Assembly (NCBI GenBank): GCA_036381895.1
Contig: DASVBY010000017.1
Location: forward strand, 1 to 25,992
Length of the DNA: 25,992 nt
Reading direction: 5' to 3'
Source: JACQFZ01 sp036381895
GTDB lineage: Bacteria; Pseudomonadota; Gammaproteobacteria; Acidiferrobacterales; Sulfurifustaceae
The position numbers and the translations under genes are program-made. Shown here piece by piece: positions 14,601-22,526 of this stretch. The notes under the pieces were generated by a model. That model ran no database searches and was not told where the DNA came from. It was given only the letters and a program-made list of their open reading frames with translations. Numbering within the stretch: the first letter of the stretch is position 1; the number at the start of each line of letters is the position of its first letter.

Positions 14601-15221
14601 CTACGCGAACAGCGTTACCTTGAGCTGCTGCAGGATGCTCTCGAACGTTTTCAGGTTGCCGGTCGTGCGCGCCACCTGTGTCGCGCCCTGGAGCGTCGCT
14701 AGCACCATCTCGGCCTGGTCCTCGACCTTGCCCTCCGCGCGGATCTCGCCGAGCTTGCGTCCGGCCTTGAGCGCCGCGCGCAGCCAGTTCCGGTGCCGCT
14801 CCTCGAGCGCCGCCAGCTCGCGCTGCACGCGCTCGGGCAGTGCGCTGTACTCGGCCCCGAAGGCGCCGCCGGGGCAGATGCGCCCGGTGCGCGCGAGGTG
14901 CCGGTAGTACTCGAACCACTCGAGCAGGTCCGCCTTGGGCGAGCCGCTGCTCTTGCGCGATTCCACCCAGCGCTCGAACCGCTCGCGGTAGCGCTGAAGC
15001 ATCGCGACGCCGAGGTCCTCCTTCGACGGAAAGTGGTAGTGCACGCTCGCCGACTTGATGCCGAGGTCGGCCGCGAGATCGCGGAAGCTGAAGCTCGAAA
15101 AGCCGGCGTCCTGCAGGTAGAGCTCCGCGCGCTTGAGGATCGCCGCGCGCGTATCGCCCGCCGGCTTGGCCGCCCGAGTATCGGCCGCGGACTTGTGCGC
15201 CGGTTTCATGCGCCGCAGCAT
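14601..15221 (-). CDS. TetR/AcrR-family transcriptional regulator
   Basis: 206 residues. The N-terminal DNA-binding domain is clear: TRAAILKRAELYLQDAGFSS, then FSFRDLAADLGIKSASVHYHFPSKEDL (about residues 43-70), with the helix-turn-helix recognition helix and the YHF-SKEDL ending typical of TetR. The ligand domain contains a CPGGAFGAEYSALPERVQ stretch, seen in relatives with LmrA/YxaF-like C-terminal domains. The start at 15221 is preceded by AGGG, and a second ATG four codons in is possible. Operator-like repeats lie immediately upstream of this gene (O2) and upstream of the hydrolase operon downstream (O1). It is therefore probably an autoregulated local repressor responding to a CoA ester or hydrophobic compound. 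Confidence 0.92.
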   Translation of the reverse strand: MLRRMKPAHKSAADTRAAKPAGDTRAAILKRAELYLQDAGFSSFSFRDLAADLGIKSASVHYHFPSKEDLGVAMLQRYRERFERWVESRKSSGSPKADLLEWFEYYRHLARTGRICPGGAFGAEYSALPERVQRELAALEERHRNWLRAALKAGRKLGEIRAEGKVEDQAEMVLATLQGATQVARTTGNLKTFESILQQLKVTLFA

Positions 15222-15226
15222 AGCGC

Positions 15227-15242
15227 CCTATCTACTGATAGG
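15227..15242. promoter_or_regulatory. TetR-family operator O2, upstream of tetR
   Basis: CCTATC-TACT-GATAGG, a perfect 6-bp inverted repeat with a 4-bp spacer, begins 5 bases upstream of the tetR ATG. It shares its arms with O1. It lies in the gap shared with the divergent EamA gene (start 15326), which it could also control. It somewhat resembles the classic tetO arms (CTATC/GATAG), though with a different spacer. Confidence 0.58.
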
Positions 15243-15325
15243 CAAGTAGGTCCCGGGGTGCGGCCGTCCGCGGCGCGCTGCGTCAATGTAGAATCGCTTT
15301 CGCGTTCTTCCGACCACCCGACGCC

Positions 15326-16249
15326 ATGCCCCAGCCATCGCCCGGATCGGCCGCTGCGGCCGCTCCCGTCCTCGCGGCCCGGTCCGCGCGCGCCCGCCGG
15401 GGCCTCGCGTTCGCGGCGCTGCTCCTCGGCGGCGCGGCGCTCGGGTTGTCCCCCATCTTCGTGCGGCTCGCCGACGTCGGGCCGACGGCGAGCGCCTTCT
15501 GGCGGGTGGCGCTCGCGGTGCCCGTGCTGTGGCTATGGGTGCTCGCGCACGAGCGGCTGGCGCTGCCGCGCGCCCGCGCGCTCCTCGGCCCCGTGCTCCT
15601 CGCCGGCGTCTTCTTCGCCGCCGATCTCGGTGTCTGGCACTGGTCGATCATGTACACGACGGTCGCCAACTCGACGCTGCTCGCGAACTTCGCCCCGATC
15701 TTCGTGACGCTCGGCGGCTGGTGGCTGTTCGGCAGCCGCGTCTCGCGCCCGTTCGTTCTTGCGATGCTGACCGCGCTCGCCGGCACCGCGCTGCTGGTCG
15801 GGCCGAGCTTTTCGCTCGGGGCCCGGCACGTGATCGGCGATGCGCTCGGGTTTCTCACAGCGGTGTTCTACGCGGGCTATATGCTCTCCGTGAGCCGTGC
15901 GCGCGCGGCGGTATCGACCGCGGCGCTCATGGCGCTGAGCACGACCGTGACGGCGCTCCTGCTCCTGCCGCTCGCCGCGCTCTCGCCCCCGCCGCTCCTT
16001 CCCGAGAGCGCGCGCGGCTGGAGTATGGTCCTCGGGCTCGCGCTCGTGTCGCAGGTGCTGGGACAGAGCCTGATCGCCTATGCCTTCGCGCATCTCTCGG
16101 CGGCGCTCTCATCCGTCACGGTCCTGATCCAGCCGGTGGTGGCGACCGTGCTCGCCTGGTCGCTCTTCGGCGAAGCGCTCGGCCTCTGGCAGCTCCTCGG
16201 CGGCGTGCTGGTGCTCGCCGGCATCTTCCTCGCGCGGCGCAGCGAATGA
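15326..16249 (+). CDS. EamA-family (DMT) transporter
   Basis: 307 residues, ten predicted helices in two EamA repeats. The first repeat starts after a short basic N-terminus with LAFAALLLGGAALGLSPIFVRLADVGPTASAFWRV. The end of each half shows FAPIFVTLGGWWLFG and IQPVVATVLAWSLFGEALG, the helix pair that defines the domain. It is an inner-membrane exporter of unknown substrate. It is distinct from the EamA protein at 3680. It is divergent from tetR and shares with it the O2 operator region. A TAGAAT at 15289-15294 could be its -10, with a poor -35. Confidence 0.88.
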   Translation: MPQPSPGSAAAAAPVLAARSARARRGLAFAALLLGGAALGLSPIFVRLADVGPTASAFWRVALAVPVLWLWVLAHERLALPRARALLGPVLLAGVFFAADLGVWHWSIMYTTVANSTLLANFAPIFVTLGGWWLFGSRVSRPFVLAMLTALAGTALLVGPSFSLGARHVIGDALGFLTAVFYAGYMLSVSRARAAVSTAALMALSTTVTALLLLPLAALSPPPLLPESARGWSMVLGLALVSQVLGQSLIAYAFAHLSAALSSVTVLIQPVVATVLAWSLFGEALGLWQLLGGVLVLAGIFLARRSE

Positions 16250-16342
16250 TGCAGGCTTCACCTGCCGCCTTCCTCGCCCGTGCGCCCGCCGTGCGTGGGC
16301 GGCGCGTTTCGGAGCAGCTCGGCGCACACATCACCGCGCGCA

Positions 16343-16371
16343 GCGCGGGCGGGTCGAGCGAACGCCCGCGC
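16343..16371. repeat. Hairpin in the gap before the DUF1330 gene
   Basis: GCGCGGGCG (16343-16351) and CGCCCGCGC (16363-16371) are exact reverse complements with an 11-base loop. It lies between the EamA stop (16249) and the DUF1330 start (16413). There is no U-tract, so it could be a weak terminator for eamA, a leader structure, or chance in GC-rich DNA. Confidence 0.3.
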
Positions 16372-16412
16372 CGCGACTCGATTTCGTCGCAACCCGAAAG
16401 GAGGGCAAGAAC

Positions 16413-16703
16413 ATGGCGGCCTATGTGATTGCGGACGTGGAAGTGTTCGACCGGGAAGCCATCAAGGACTACCAGCAGCGTGTTCCGGAAACGCTCGCGC
16501 CTTTCGGCGGGCGCTTTCTCGTGCGCGGGGGCGCGTGCGAGACGCTCGAAGGCGAGTGGCAGCCGCAGCGGGTGGTCGTGATCGAATTCCCGGATGCCGC
16601 CGCAGCAAAGGCCTGGTACGCCTCGCCGGCCTATCAGGCGGTGCTGCCGATCCGCTTGCGCAACAGCCGCGCGCGGTTCCTGCTGCTCGCCGAGGGCGTC
16701 TAG
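16413..16703 (+). CDS. DUF1330 domain-containing protein
   Basis: 96 residues, a single small ferredoxin-like (dimeric alpha-beta barrel) domain. MAAYVIADVEVFDREAIKDY, PFGGRFLVRGG, LEGEWQPQRVVVIEFPD and AKAWYASPAYQAVLPIR cover the whole DUF1330 pattern. The function of the family is unknown; the proteins are cytoplasmic and dimeric. A strong AAGGAGG ribosome-binding site at 16398-16404 precedes the ATG by eight bases. The stop (TAG at 16701-16703) overlaps, on the opposite strand, the stop of the DsbA-NhaA gene through the shared palindrome CTAG, with no terminator between them. Confidence 0.92.
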   Translation: MAAYVIADVEVFDREAIKDYQQRVPETLAPFGGRFLVRGGACETLEGEWQPQRVVVIEFPDAAAAKAWYASPAYQAVLPIRLRNSRARFLLLAEGV

Positions 16704-18529
16704 GGCGAAACACGGCGCGCCCGGCGCAGCAGCATCGTCCCGAGGGCAGCGGCGATGAGGGAGGCGAGGAACACCGCAATCTTCGCCGCCGCAAAGTCGT
16801 TCGGGTCGGGAAACGCGCGCGAGGCGATGTAGAGCGACATCGTGAAGCCGACGCCGCCGAGCGCCGCGGCGCCGGCGAGCTGCGCCCAGGAGTAGGCGGC
16901 AGACTTGACGGCGATACCGCTGCCTACCGCGAGCAGGGCCGCGAGGCCGATGCCGACGGGCTTGCCCACGACGAGACCGAGCACGATGGCAGCCACGAGC
17001 CGCGCGTCCCCCTCGATGACCTCCGCGGACAGCGCCACGCCGGCGTTCGCGAGCGCGAACACCGGCAGCACCAGATAACTCGACCACGGTTCGACCGTGC
17101 GCAGCAGCTTGTCCGCGGGCGATTCCATGCGGTCGTGGATCGCGTCGAGCGCCCGCAGCGCCGGCTCCGAAGGGCCGTGGCGCAGCACCGGCTCGGCCGC
17201 CGCGCGCACCTCCTCGTGGATGACGGCGTCCGCCTGCGCGATCAGCACCGGCAGGTTCGCCGGCGGCCGCGTCGGCGTGAACACCGCGAGCACGACACCC
17301 GCGAGTGTCGCGTGCAGTCCGGCGCCGTGCAGGCACGCCCACAGCAGGATGCCGAGCGCGGCGTAAGGCAGGGCACGGTAGACGCCGCTCTGGTTGAGGC
17401 CGGCGAGGGCCGCGGTCACGAGACCGGCGGCGAGCAGATAGGAGGGCTCGATGTCGGCAGCGTAGAAAAACGCGACCACCGCGATGGCGACGAGATCGTC
17501 GACCACCACCACCGCCGTGAGGAAGATGCGCAGCTCCACGGGCACGCGCGGGCCGAGGAGCGCGATCAGCGCGACCGCGAACGCGGTATCGGTGGTGGTC
17601 GCTATCGCCCAGCCGGCGGCGAGCGGCCCGCCCGGCACGACGAGCAGGTAGATCAACGCCGGCACGAGCATCCCGCCCGCGGCCGCGATCACCGGAAGGG
17701 CGGCGGCTCTGCGGTCGGCGAGCCGCCCGACGGTGAGCTCGCGCTTGATCTCGAGCCCGACCACCAGAAAAAAGATGCTCAGGAGCCCGTCGTCGATCCA
17801 CGCGCGCAGCGGCAGCCCGAACACCGCCTTCCCGACCCCGATGCTGACCGGCGTGTGCCAGAGCGCTTCGAAGTGCGGCCCGAGCGGCGAGTTGACGATC
17901 GCGAGCGCGAGCAGCGTCATGACCAGGAGCAGCAGGCCGGTCGAGGGCGCCCAGCGCGCGAACTCGAGCGCCGCCGTCTGCACCCGGTGCCCGAGCGAAC
18001 CGCGCAAGGCCTCGGTGAGCGTGCTCTCGTCCCACGGCCCCTCGTAGCGCCGCCCGTTGATGAAGAACGTCGGCGAGTAGAGCGCGCCGCTCGCGCGCGC
18101 GTTGGCGGCGTCCGTGCGCACCTTCTCCTGCGCCCGGCGCCACGCGTCCGGATGTTCCGCCGGCGGCGGCAGGCCGAGCTCGACGGCGATCGCCTCGAGC
18201 TCGGCCGAGGTGAACGACGGGCCGCGCTTCATCAGCACGTCGTGCGCGCGCCAGTACTGGCCGGTGGTCTCGTGCGCGTACTCGGCGAGCTCCGCGGCCT
18301 GCAGCGCTTCGGCGCTGCCGGTGAGCGGGCGCTGGCGGAAGACGTAGCGCAGCTCGTCGCCGAAGCGCGCGCGCAATGCCGCGATGACCTCGTGCGCGCG
18401 GTGGCAGAACGGGCAGGCGTAGCTGCCGTACTCGACCAGCGTCAGGCTCGCATCGTCGGGCCCGAGCGCGTGATCCCGCGGCACCTGCACCGGCGGCGTG
18501 AGGCGGGTCGCGGCGACGGCATCGTTCAT
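16700..18529 (-). CDS. DsbA-like domain fused to NhaA Na+/H+ antiporter
   Basis: 609 residues from the ATG at 18529. The longer open frame upstream is a shadow of the peroxidase gene. Residues 20-185 form a DsbA/thioredoxin-type fold with active site C39-P-F-C42-H and cis-Pro153 in YSPTFFINGRRYEG. Residues 195-605 are a complete NhaA antiporter. The transport Asp pair is D344/D345 in TAVVVVDDLVAIAVV, an Asp equivalent to D133 is D314 in ATTTDTAFAVA, and a Lys equivalent to K300 is K523 in VVGKPVGIG (numbers of the E. coli protein from memory). There is no signal peptide, so the redox domain should be cytoplasmic, as expected for the NhaA N-terminus. DsbA/thioredoxin-NhaA fusions are known in some bacteria. 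The gene is coupled (ATGA overlap) to the upstream peroxidase gene. Confidence 0.93.
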   Translation of the reverse strand: MNDAVAATRLTPPVQVPRDHALGPDDASLTLVEYGSYACPFCHRAHEVIAALRARFGDELRYVFRQRPLTGSAEALQAAELAEYAHETTGQYWRAHDVLMKRGPSFTSAELEAIAVELGLPPPAEHPDAWRRAQEKVRTDAANARASGALYSPTFFINGRRYEGPWDESTLTEALRGSLGHRVQTAALEFARWAPSTGLLLLVMTLLALAIVNSPLGPHFEALWHTPVSIGVGKAVFGLPLRAWIDDGLLSIFFLVVGLEIKRELTVGRLADRRAAALPVIAAAGGMLVPALIYLLVVPGGPLAAGWAIATTTDTAFAVALIALLGPRVPVELRIFLTAVVVVDDLVAIAVVAFFYAADIEPSYLLAAGLVTAALAGLNQSGVYRALPYAALGILLWACLHGAGLHATLAGVVLAVFTPTRPPANLPVLIAQADAVIHEEVRAAAEPVLRHGPSEPALRALDAIHDRMESPADKLLRTVEPWSSYLVLPVFALANAGVALSAEVIEGDARLVAAIVLGLVVGKPVGIGLAALLAVGSGIAVKSAAYSWAQLAGAAALGGVGFTMSLYIASRAFPDPNDFAAAKIAVFLASLIAAALGTMLLRRARRVSP

Positions 18530-19662
18530 GGTGCGCGCGCCTCGCTCAACGATTCGAGGAACGCGACCAGATCGTCGATCTCGCGGGCATCGAGGTGCAG
18601 CGGCTGCAGTATCCGTTCGCCGTCGGCGTGCAGCCGGTCGAGGTCGATCTCCGAGTAGTGGCGCGCGACGTCGTGCAGCGTCGCGAGCCGGCCGTTGTGC
18701 ATGTACGGCGCGGTCAGCGCGACGTTGCGCAGGCTCGGCACGCGGAACTCGCCGAAGTTGCGGTGCTGCGCGATCACGTGGCGCGTCTTGGCGGCCGTGC
18801 GCCGGGTCGGGTCGTCGTTCCAGCGCGACAGCAGGTTGTAGCGGCTCGCTTTGAGCGCGCGAATGCCGCCGTGGCGGCCGCTGTCCACGGCTCCGCGCGC
18901 GACGAAGAACGGCACACCGATGTCGGCGAACTCGCCGTTCGCGAAGTTCGGCCCGAAATGGCACACGCTGCAGTTGCCCTTGCCGATGAAGATGCGCAGG
19001 CCGCGCTGCGCGGCGAGCGGATAGCGCGCGGCCGCGTCGCGGTCGCCGCGCGCGAGCGCGTCGCGAAACTCGTCGAACGGCGTGCGCCCCGTTACGAGCG
19101 TTTCCTGGAACGCGGCGAGCGCCTTGGCCGCGTCGACCAGCACGGCTTCGTCGTCGTCCGGCGGTGCGGCGCCGAACGCGGTTTCGTAGCGCGCGCGCAG
19201 CGCCGCGTCCTCGCGCAGCAGCCGCGCGACGCGCGCGGCGTCCGAGCGCATCTCGCGCGGATCGAGCAGCGGGCGGATGCTCTGCGCCCAGAGGCTGTCG
19301 TGCGCGCCGTCCCAGCCGAACCAGCGGTTGAACCGGACGTTGTGTACGCTCGGCGTGTTGCGCTCGAGCGGAGCGAACGCGGCCGCGGTCGCGCGCCCGT
19401 CCTGCCAGGCGCGCGCCTCGATGTGGCAGCTCGCGCATCGCACCGACCCGTCGCCCGAGAGCCGCGGCTCGAAAAAAAGCTCGCGACCGAGCGCGATCGC
19501 CGCCGCATTGCCGGAAACGCGGTTGCTCGGATCCGGCGTCCACGCCATCGGCCACGGCCCATGGCTCAGGATGCGGCGCACTTCGGCATCGGTGAAGGGC
19601 AGGAGCTCCGCCGCTGCGGGCGCGGCGACGCACAGGAGGGCGAGCAGCGAGCGGCGGATCAT
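18526..19662 (-). CDS. Di-heme cytochrome c peroxidase family protein (CcpA/MauG type)
   Basis: 378 residues with a signal peptide (MIRRSLLALLCVAAPAAA). Two heme c motifs, CASCH (76-80) and CSVCH (231-235), define the family. The conserved TAPYMHNG (317-324) includes Met321, the expected axial ligand of the high-potential heme. In MauG itself this position is Tyr, so this looks like a classic peroxidase rather than a MauG enzyme. RVPSLRNVALTAPYMHNG and GLRIFIGKGNCSVCHFGPNF are typical. It is periplasmic and reduces H2O2 or acts as an electron-transfer oxidase. It follows the YtkA-like gene by 19 bases and overlaps the DsbA-NhaA gene by four (ATGA), so it belongs to the operon starting at 20898. 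Confidence 0.92.
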   Translation of the reverse strand: MIRRSLLALLCVAAPAAAELLPFTDAEVRRILSHGPWPMAWTPDPSNRVSGNAAAIALGRELFFEPRLSGDGSVRCASCHIEARAWQDGRATAAAFAPLERNTPSVHNVRFNRWFGWDGAHDSLWAQSIRPLLDPREMRSDAARVARLLREDAALRARYETAFGAAPPDDDEAVLVDAAKALAAFQETLVTGRTPFDEFRDALARGDRDAAARYPLAAQRGLRIFIGKGNCSVCHFGPNFANGEFADIGVPFFVARGAVDSGRHGGIRALKASRYNLLSRWNDDPTRRTAAKTRHVIAQHRNFGEFRVPSLRNVALTAPYMHNGRLATLHDVARHYSEIDLDRLHADGERILQPLHLDAREIDDLVAFLESLSEARAP

Positions 19663-19681
19663 GGCGGCGCGCGCCGGCGCT

Positions 19682-20083
19682 TCATTCGAGGCGATACGGG
19701 TAGCTCAGGCGTTCGGTCGGGCCGGCGCCGCGCAGATCGAAGAGAAATTCCCAGTCCCCGGGCATGTGAAACAGCAGGCCTTCCGCACGCCAGCGTCCGG
19801 GAGCGAGCGGCTCCACCGAAGCCGCGTAATTCATTCCGTGGCGATGCGCGGGCATGTGCGCGTCGACCCGCAGCTCCGAAGGCGGCTCGCCGTTGTCCTT
19901 GCCGCAGGCCGCGACGAGCAGCGCGAAGTGCTCGCCGACCGCGACGCGTGCCGGTTCGGTGCGAAACGCGAGCACGTAGCGCGGCGAGTCGATACGCGCG
20001 AGCGGCGCGCCCTCGAGCGCGGGCTCGCAGGCGCCGCAGAGATCGGCCGCCGCGAGCAGCGCACCGGCGAGCAGCCGCTTCAT
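19682..20083 (-). CDS. YtkA/FixH-like small exported protein
   Basis: 133 residues from the ATG at 20083, which overlaps the stop of the amidohydrolase gene (ATGA). An N-terminal hydrophobic segment (MKRLLAGALLAAADLCGAC) indicates export. The remainder is a single beta-sandwich domain of the YtkA-like type, with HMPAHRHGMNYAASV (residues 76-90), GRWRAEGLLFHMPGDWEF and a closing strand. The His/Met-rich HMPAHRHGM segment is typical of this family and of small periplasmic copper-handling domains, so metal binding is plausible. Three Cys residues (16, 19, 60) are present, two of them near the signal peptide; a lipoprotein anchor is not clear. Function unknown; it is presumably periplasmic together with the peroxidase. 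Confidence 0.82.
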   Translation of the reverse strand: MKRLLAGALLAAADLCGACEPALEGAPLARIDSPRYVLAFRTEPARVAVGEHFALLVAACGKDNGEPPSELRVDAHMPAHRHGMNYAASVEPLAPGRWRAEGLLFHMPGDWEFLFDLRGAGPTERLSYPYRLE

Positions 20084-20898
20084 TGCGCCTGCCCGATCAT
20101 CCGGCCGAACAGCGCTTCGCCGTTCTTCCAGGCGATGCGCTCGGCGATCTCGGGCGGGAGCGCGGCGAGCCAGCGGCGCGCCCAGGCGGCGTGCTCGCCG
20201 ACGTAGTGCCAGCGCTCCGGGGTGAAGGTGTCGGTGCCGACCATGAAGCGGTCGGGAAACTCGAGGAAAGCCGCGCGCCAGTCGGGATCCACTTCGCCCT
20301 CGGCGGCATGATCGGTGCGGAAGGCGAGATCGCACCAGAGGTTCGGATACTTGCGCAGCATCTCGCGCACGCGCTCGGGACGATCGAAGCCGGCGTGCGC
20401 CCAGAGAATGCGCGCTTCGGGCCATTGCCGGAACAGCCGCTCGACCGCGTCGGCGTCGGCGTGGGCGTGCAGGAAGAGGTTGTGCTTCCGCGCGAGCTCG
20501 ACCATCCGCCGCGGCACCGGCAGGTCGGCATCCGCGCCGTAGAGGTGAAACTCGCCGATCGCGACGTAGCGGCGCTTCGCCAGGTTCTCTTCGAGGTAAG
20601 CGATCACCGACTCGTCGCGCATCCAGGTGCCGATCTCGCCGCGGCGGCGATACGGCCGCAGCTCCGGCAGGATCAGATCCGGCGCGGCCGCGTACAGCCG
20701 CTGCTGCCCGGCGTCGTCCGAGCTCGATACGAGCGCGCGCTTCACGCCCGCCCGCTTGAGGATCGCAATCGCGTCTTCGACCGGAAGCCACTCCCACGCG
20801 TCGTGGCTGTAGTGCAGGTGCGCGTCGAAGATCGGCAGCTCGTGCGCCTCGGCGGCGAGAGCGAGGAGCAGACCGGCGAGCGCGGCGGGCAGGCGCAT
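20080..20898 (-). CDS. Exported amidohydrolase-superfamily (TIM-barrel) metal-dependent hydrolase
   Basis: 272 residues beginning with a signal peptide (MRLPAALAGLLLALAAEAHE). The metal-binding pattern of the amidohydrolase superfamily is present: H27 and H29 in IFDAHLHYS, E116 in AIGEFHLYG, H144 in LFLHAHAD, H168 in ILWAHAGFDRP, and D223 in FMVGTDTFTPE. The protein is shorter than most members and looks like the amidohydrolase-2 (TIM-barrel, decarboxylase-like) branch. An export signal is unusual for this superfamily, so it probably works in the periplasm. A consensus GGAGGA ribosome-binding site precedes the ATG. It is the first gene of a four-gene leftward operon with a promoter at 20932-20960. 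Confidence 0.88.
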   Translation of the reverse strand: MRLPAALAGLLLALAAEAHELPIFDAHLHYSHDAWEWLPVEDAIAILKRAGVKRALVSSSDDAGQQRLYAAAPDLILPELRPYRRRGEIGTWMRDESVIAYLEENLAKRRYVAIGEFHLYGADADLPVPRRMVELARKHNLFLHAHADADAVERLFRQWPEARILWAHAGFDRPERVREMLRKYPNLWCDLAFRTDHAAEGEVDPDWRAAFLEFPDRFMVGTDTFTPERWHYVGEHAAWARRWLAALPPEIAERIAWKNGEALFGRMIGQAQ

Positions 20899-20931
20899 GG
20901 TTCCTCCGGACGGCGCGTGGGGAGCGCGACC

Positions 20932-20960
20932 AGATTAGCCAGCGCCCGTGCCCCACGCAA
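20932..20960 (-). promoter_or_regulatory. Predicted sigma70 promoter of the amidohydrolase to NhaA operon
   Basis: Minus strand: -35 TTGCGT (plus 20955-20960), 17-base spacer, -10 TAATCT (plus 20932-20937). Transcription would begin near 20925, leaving a leader of about 27 bases with a GGAGGA site. The same -10 hexamer occurs before cysD. Confidence 0.45.
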
Positions 20961-21058
20961 CCGCGCGCGTCTTGCGGCTGTCGAGCCTCGAACGCCCGGC
21001 CGCTTCGGCGCGCGTGCCGCAGCGGCTCGGGTGCGGACGTTCGCGTCGATTGCCGCCT

Positions 21059-21481
21059 TCAGCTATCGAGCGCGGCGACGATCTTCTGCGCGACCTCGCG
21101 CAGCACCTCGGGCCGTTCCGTGTGTCGTGCGTGCATGCGCAGCGGCCGGTCCGGCCAGCGCGGAATGACGTGAAAGTGCACGTGCGGCACCGTCTGGCCG
21201 GCGGCGGCGCCGTTGAACTGCGAGACCAGGACGCCCGGCGCATCGAGTCCTTTCTGGATCGCGCGCGCGATGCGCTGCGCCGTCTGGATGCACGCGGCCG
21301 CGCCTTCCGGGCTCAGCTCGAGCAGCGTTGCCGCCGGCTCCTTGGTGAGCACCAGCGCATGGCCGTCGGCCTGCGGCATGATGTCCATGATGCACAGGGT
21401 CTGCGCATCCTCGTACACCTTCACGCACGGCAGCTCGCCGCGCAGGATCTTCGCGAAAGGATTCTGGGGATCGTAAGACAT
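21059..21481 (-). CDS. HIT-family protein (histidine triad nucleotide hydrolase)
   Basis: 140 residues, one HIT domain. The histidine triad is HVHFHV with His100, His102 and His104. The upstream strands PFAKILRGELPCVKVYEDAQ and DIMPQADGHALVLTKEP match the family. It hydrolyses nucleotide phosphoramidates or dinucleoside polyphosphates in the cytoplasm; the substrate is not specified by sequence. It follows cysQ by about 150 bases on the same strand, but no ribosome-binding site stronger than AGAG is seen and the gap may contain a separate promoter. Confidence 0.92.
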   Translation of the reverse strand: MSYDPQNPFAKILRGELPCVKVYEDAQTLCIMDIMPQADGHALVLTKEPAATLLELSPEGAAACIQTAQRIARAIQKGLDAPGVLVSQFNGAAAGQTVPHVHFHVIPRWPDRPLRMHARHTERPEVLREVAQKIVAALDS

Positions 21482-21631
21482 GCACGTGCTCTCTGGTGGT
21501 TCTTGTGCGCCGCAAGCGACGCCGAGGCGGAAGCTGCAGCCGGGCCGGGCACTGATTGCGCCGGCCTGTCCGTTCCTGCCTTTGCATCCGCGGCGTTCTC
21601 CGGGGCCGGAGCGTCGCCTGTTCCGTCGAGA

Positions 21632-22408
<777 letters not shown>

Positions 22409-22463
22409 GCGCAATGCTCCGCTGGTCGGTGCGAACCGTTAATACGTTAGAACGCTTCAGTCT

Positions 22464-22492
22464 TTGTTGGCATGCTGCGAGCGCAGTAATCT
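22464..22492 (+). promoter_or_regulatory. Predicted promoter of cysD
   Basis: TTGTTG (22464-22469), 17 bases, TAATCT (22487-22492). Transcription would begin about 28 bases before the GTG at 22527. It lies in the gap shared with divergent cysQ. No CysB site is identifiable by eye. Confidence 0.4.
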
Positions 22493-22516
22493 TGCGGATC
22501 GTTTTCAACCGGCGCG

Positions 22517-22522
22517 AAGGGA
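22517..22522 (+). promoter_or_regulatory. Ribosome-binding site that sets the cysD start
   Basis: AAGGGA lies four bases before the GTG at 22527. It supports that start over a TTG 21 codons upstream (22464), which would place the start inside the predicted promoter. Confidence 0.55.
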
Positions 22523-22526
22523 AGAA

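Noticed and set aside
16280..18658. Long plus-strand open frame across the NhaA gene
   Set aside because: It is antisense to a protein with intact NhaA and DsbA motifs, and its translation has the compositional look of a shadow frame.
18595..21168. 857-residue plus-strand open frame across the amidohydrolase to peroxidase region
   Set aside because: It is antisense to three genes with signal peptides and catalytic motifs, and no domain is recognisable.
22437..22449. Direct repeat CGTTA-ATA-CGTTA in the cysQ-cysD gap as a CysB site
   Set aside because: Only five-base repeats, with no match to a defined CysB site that I can demonstrate.
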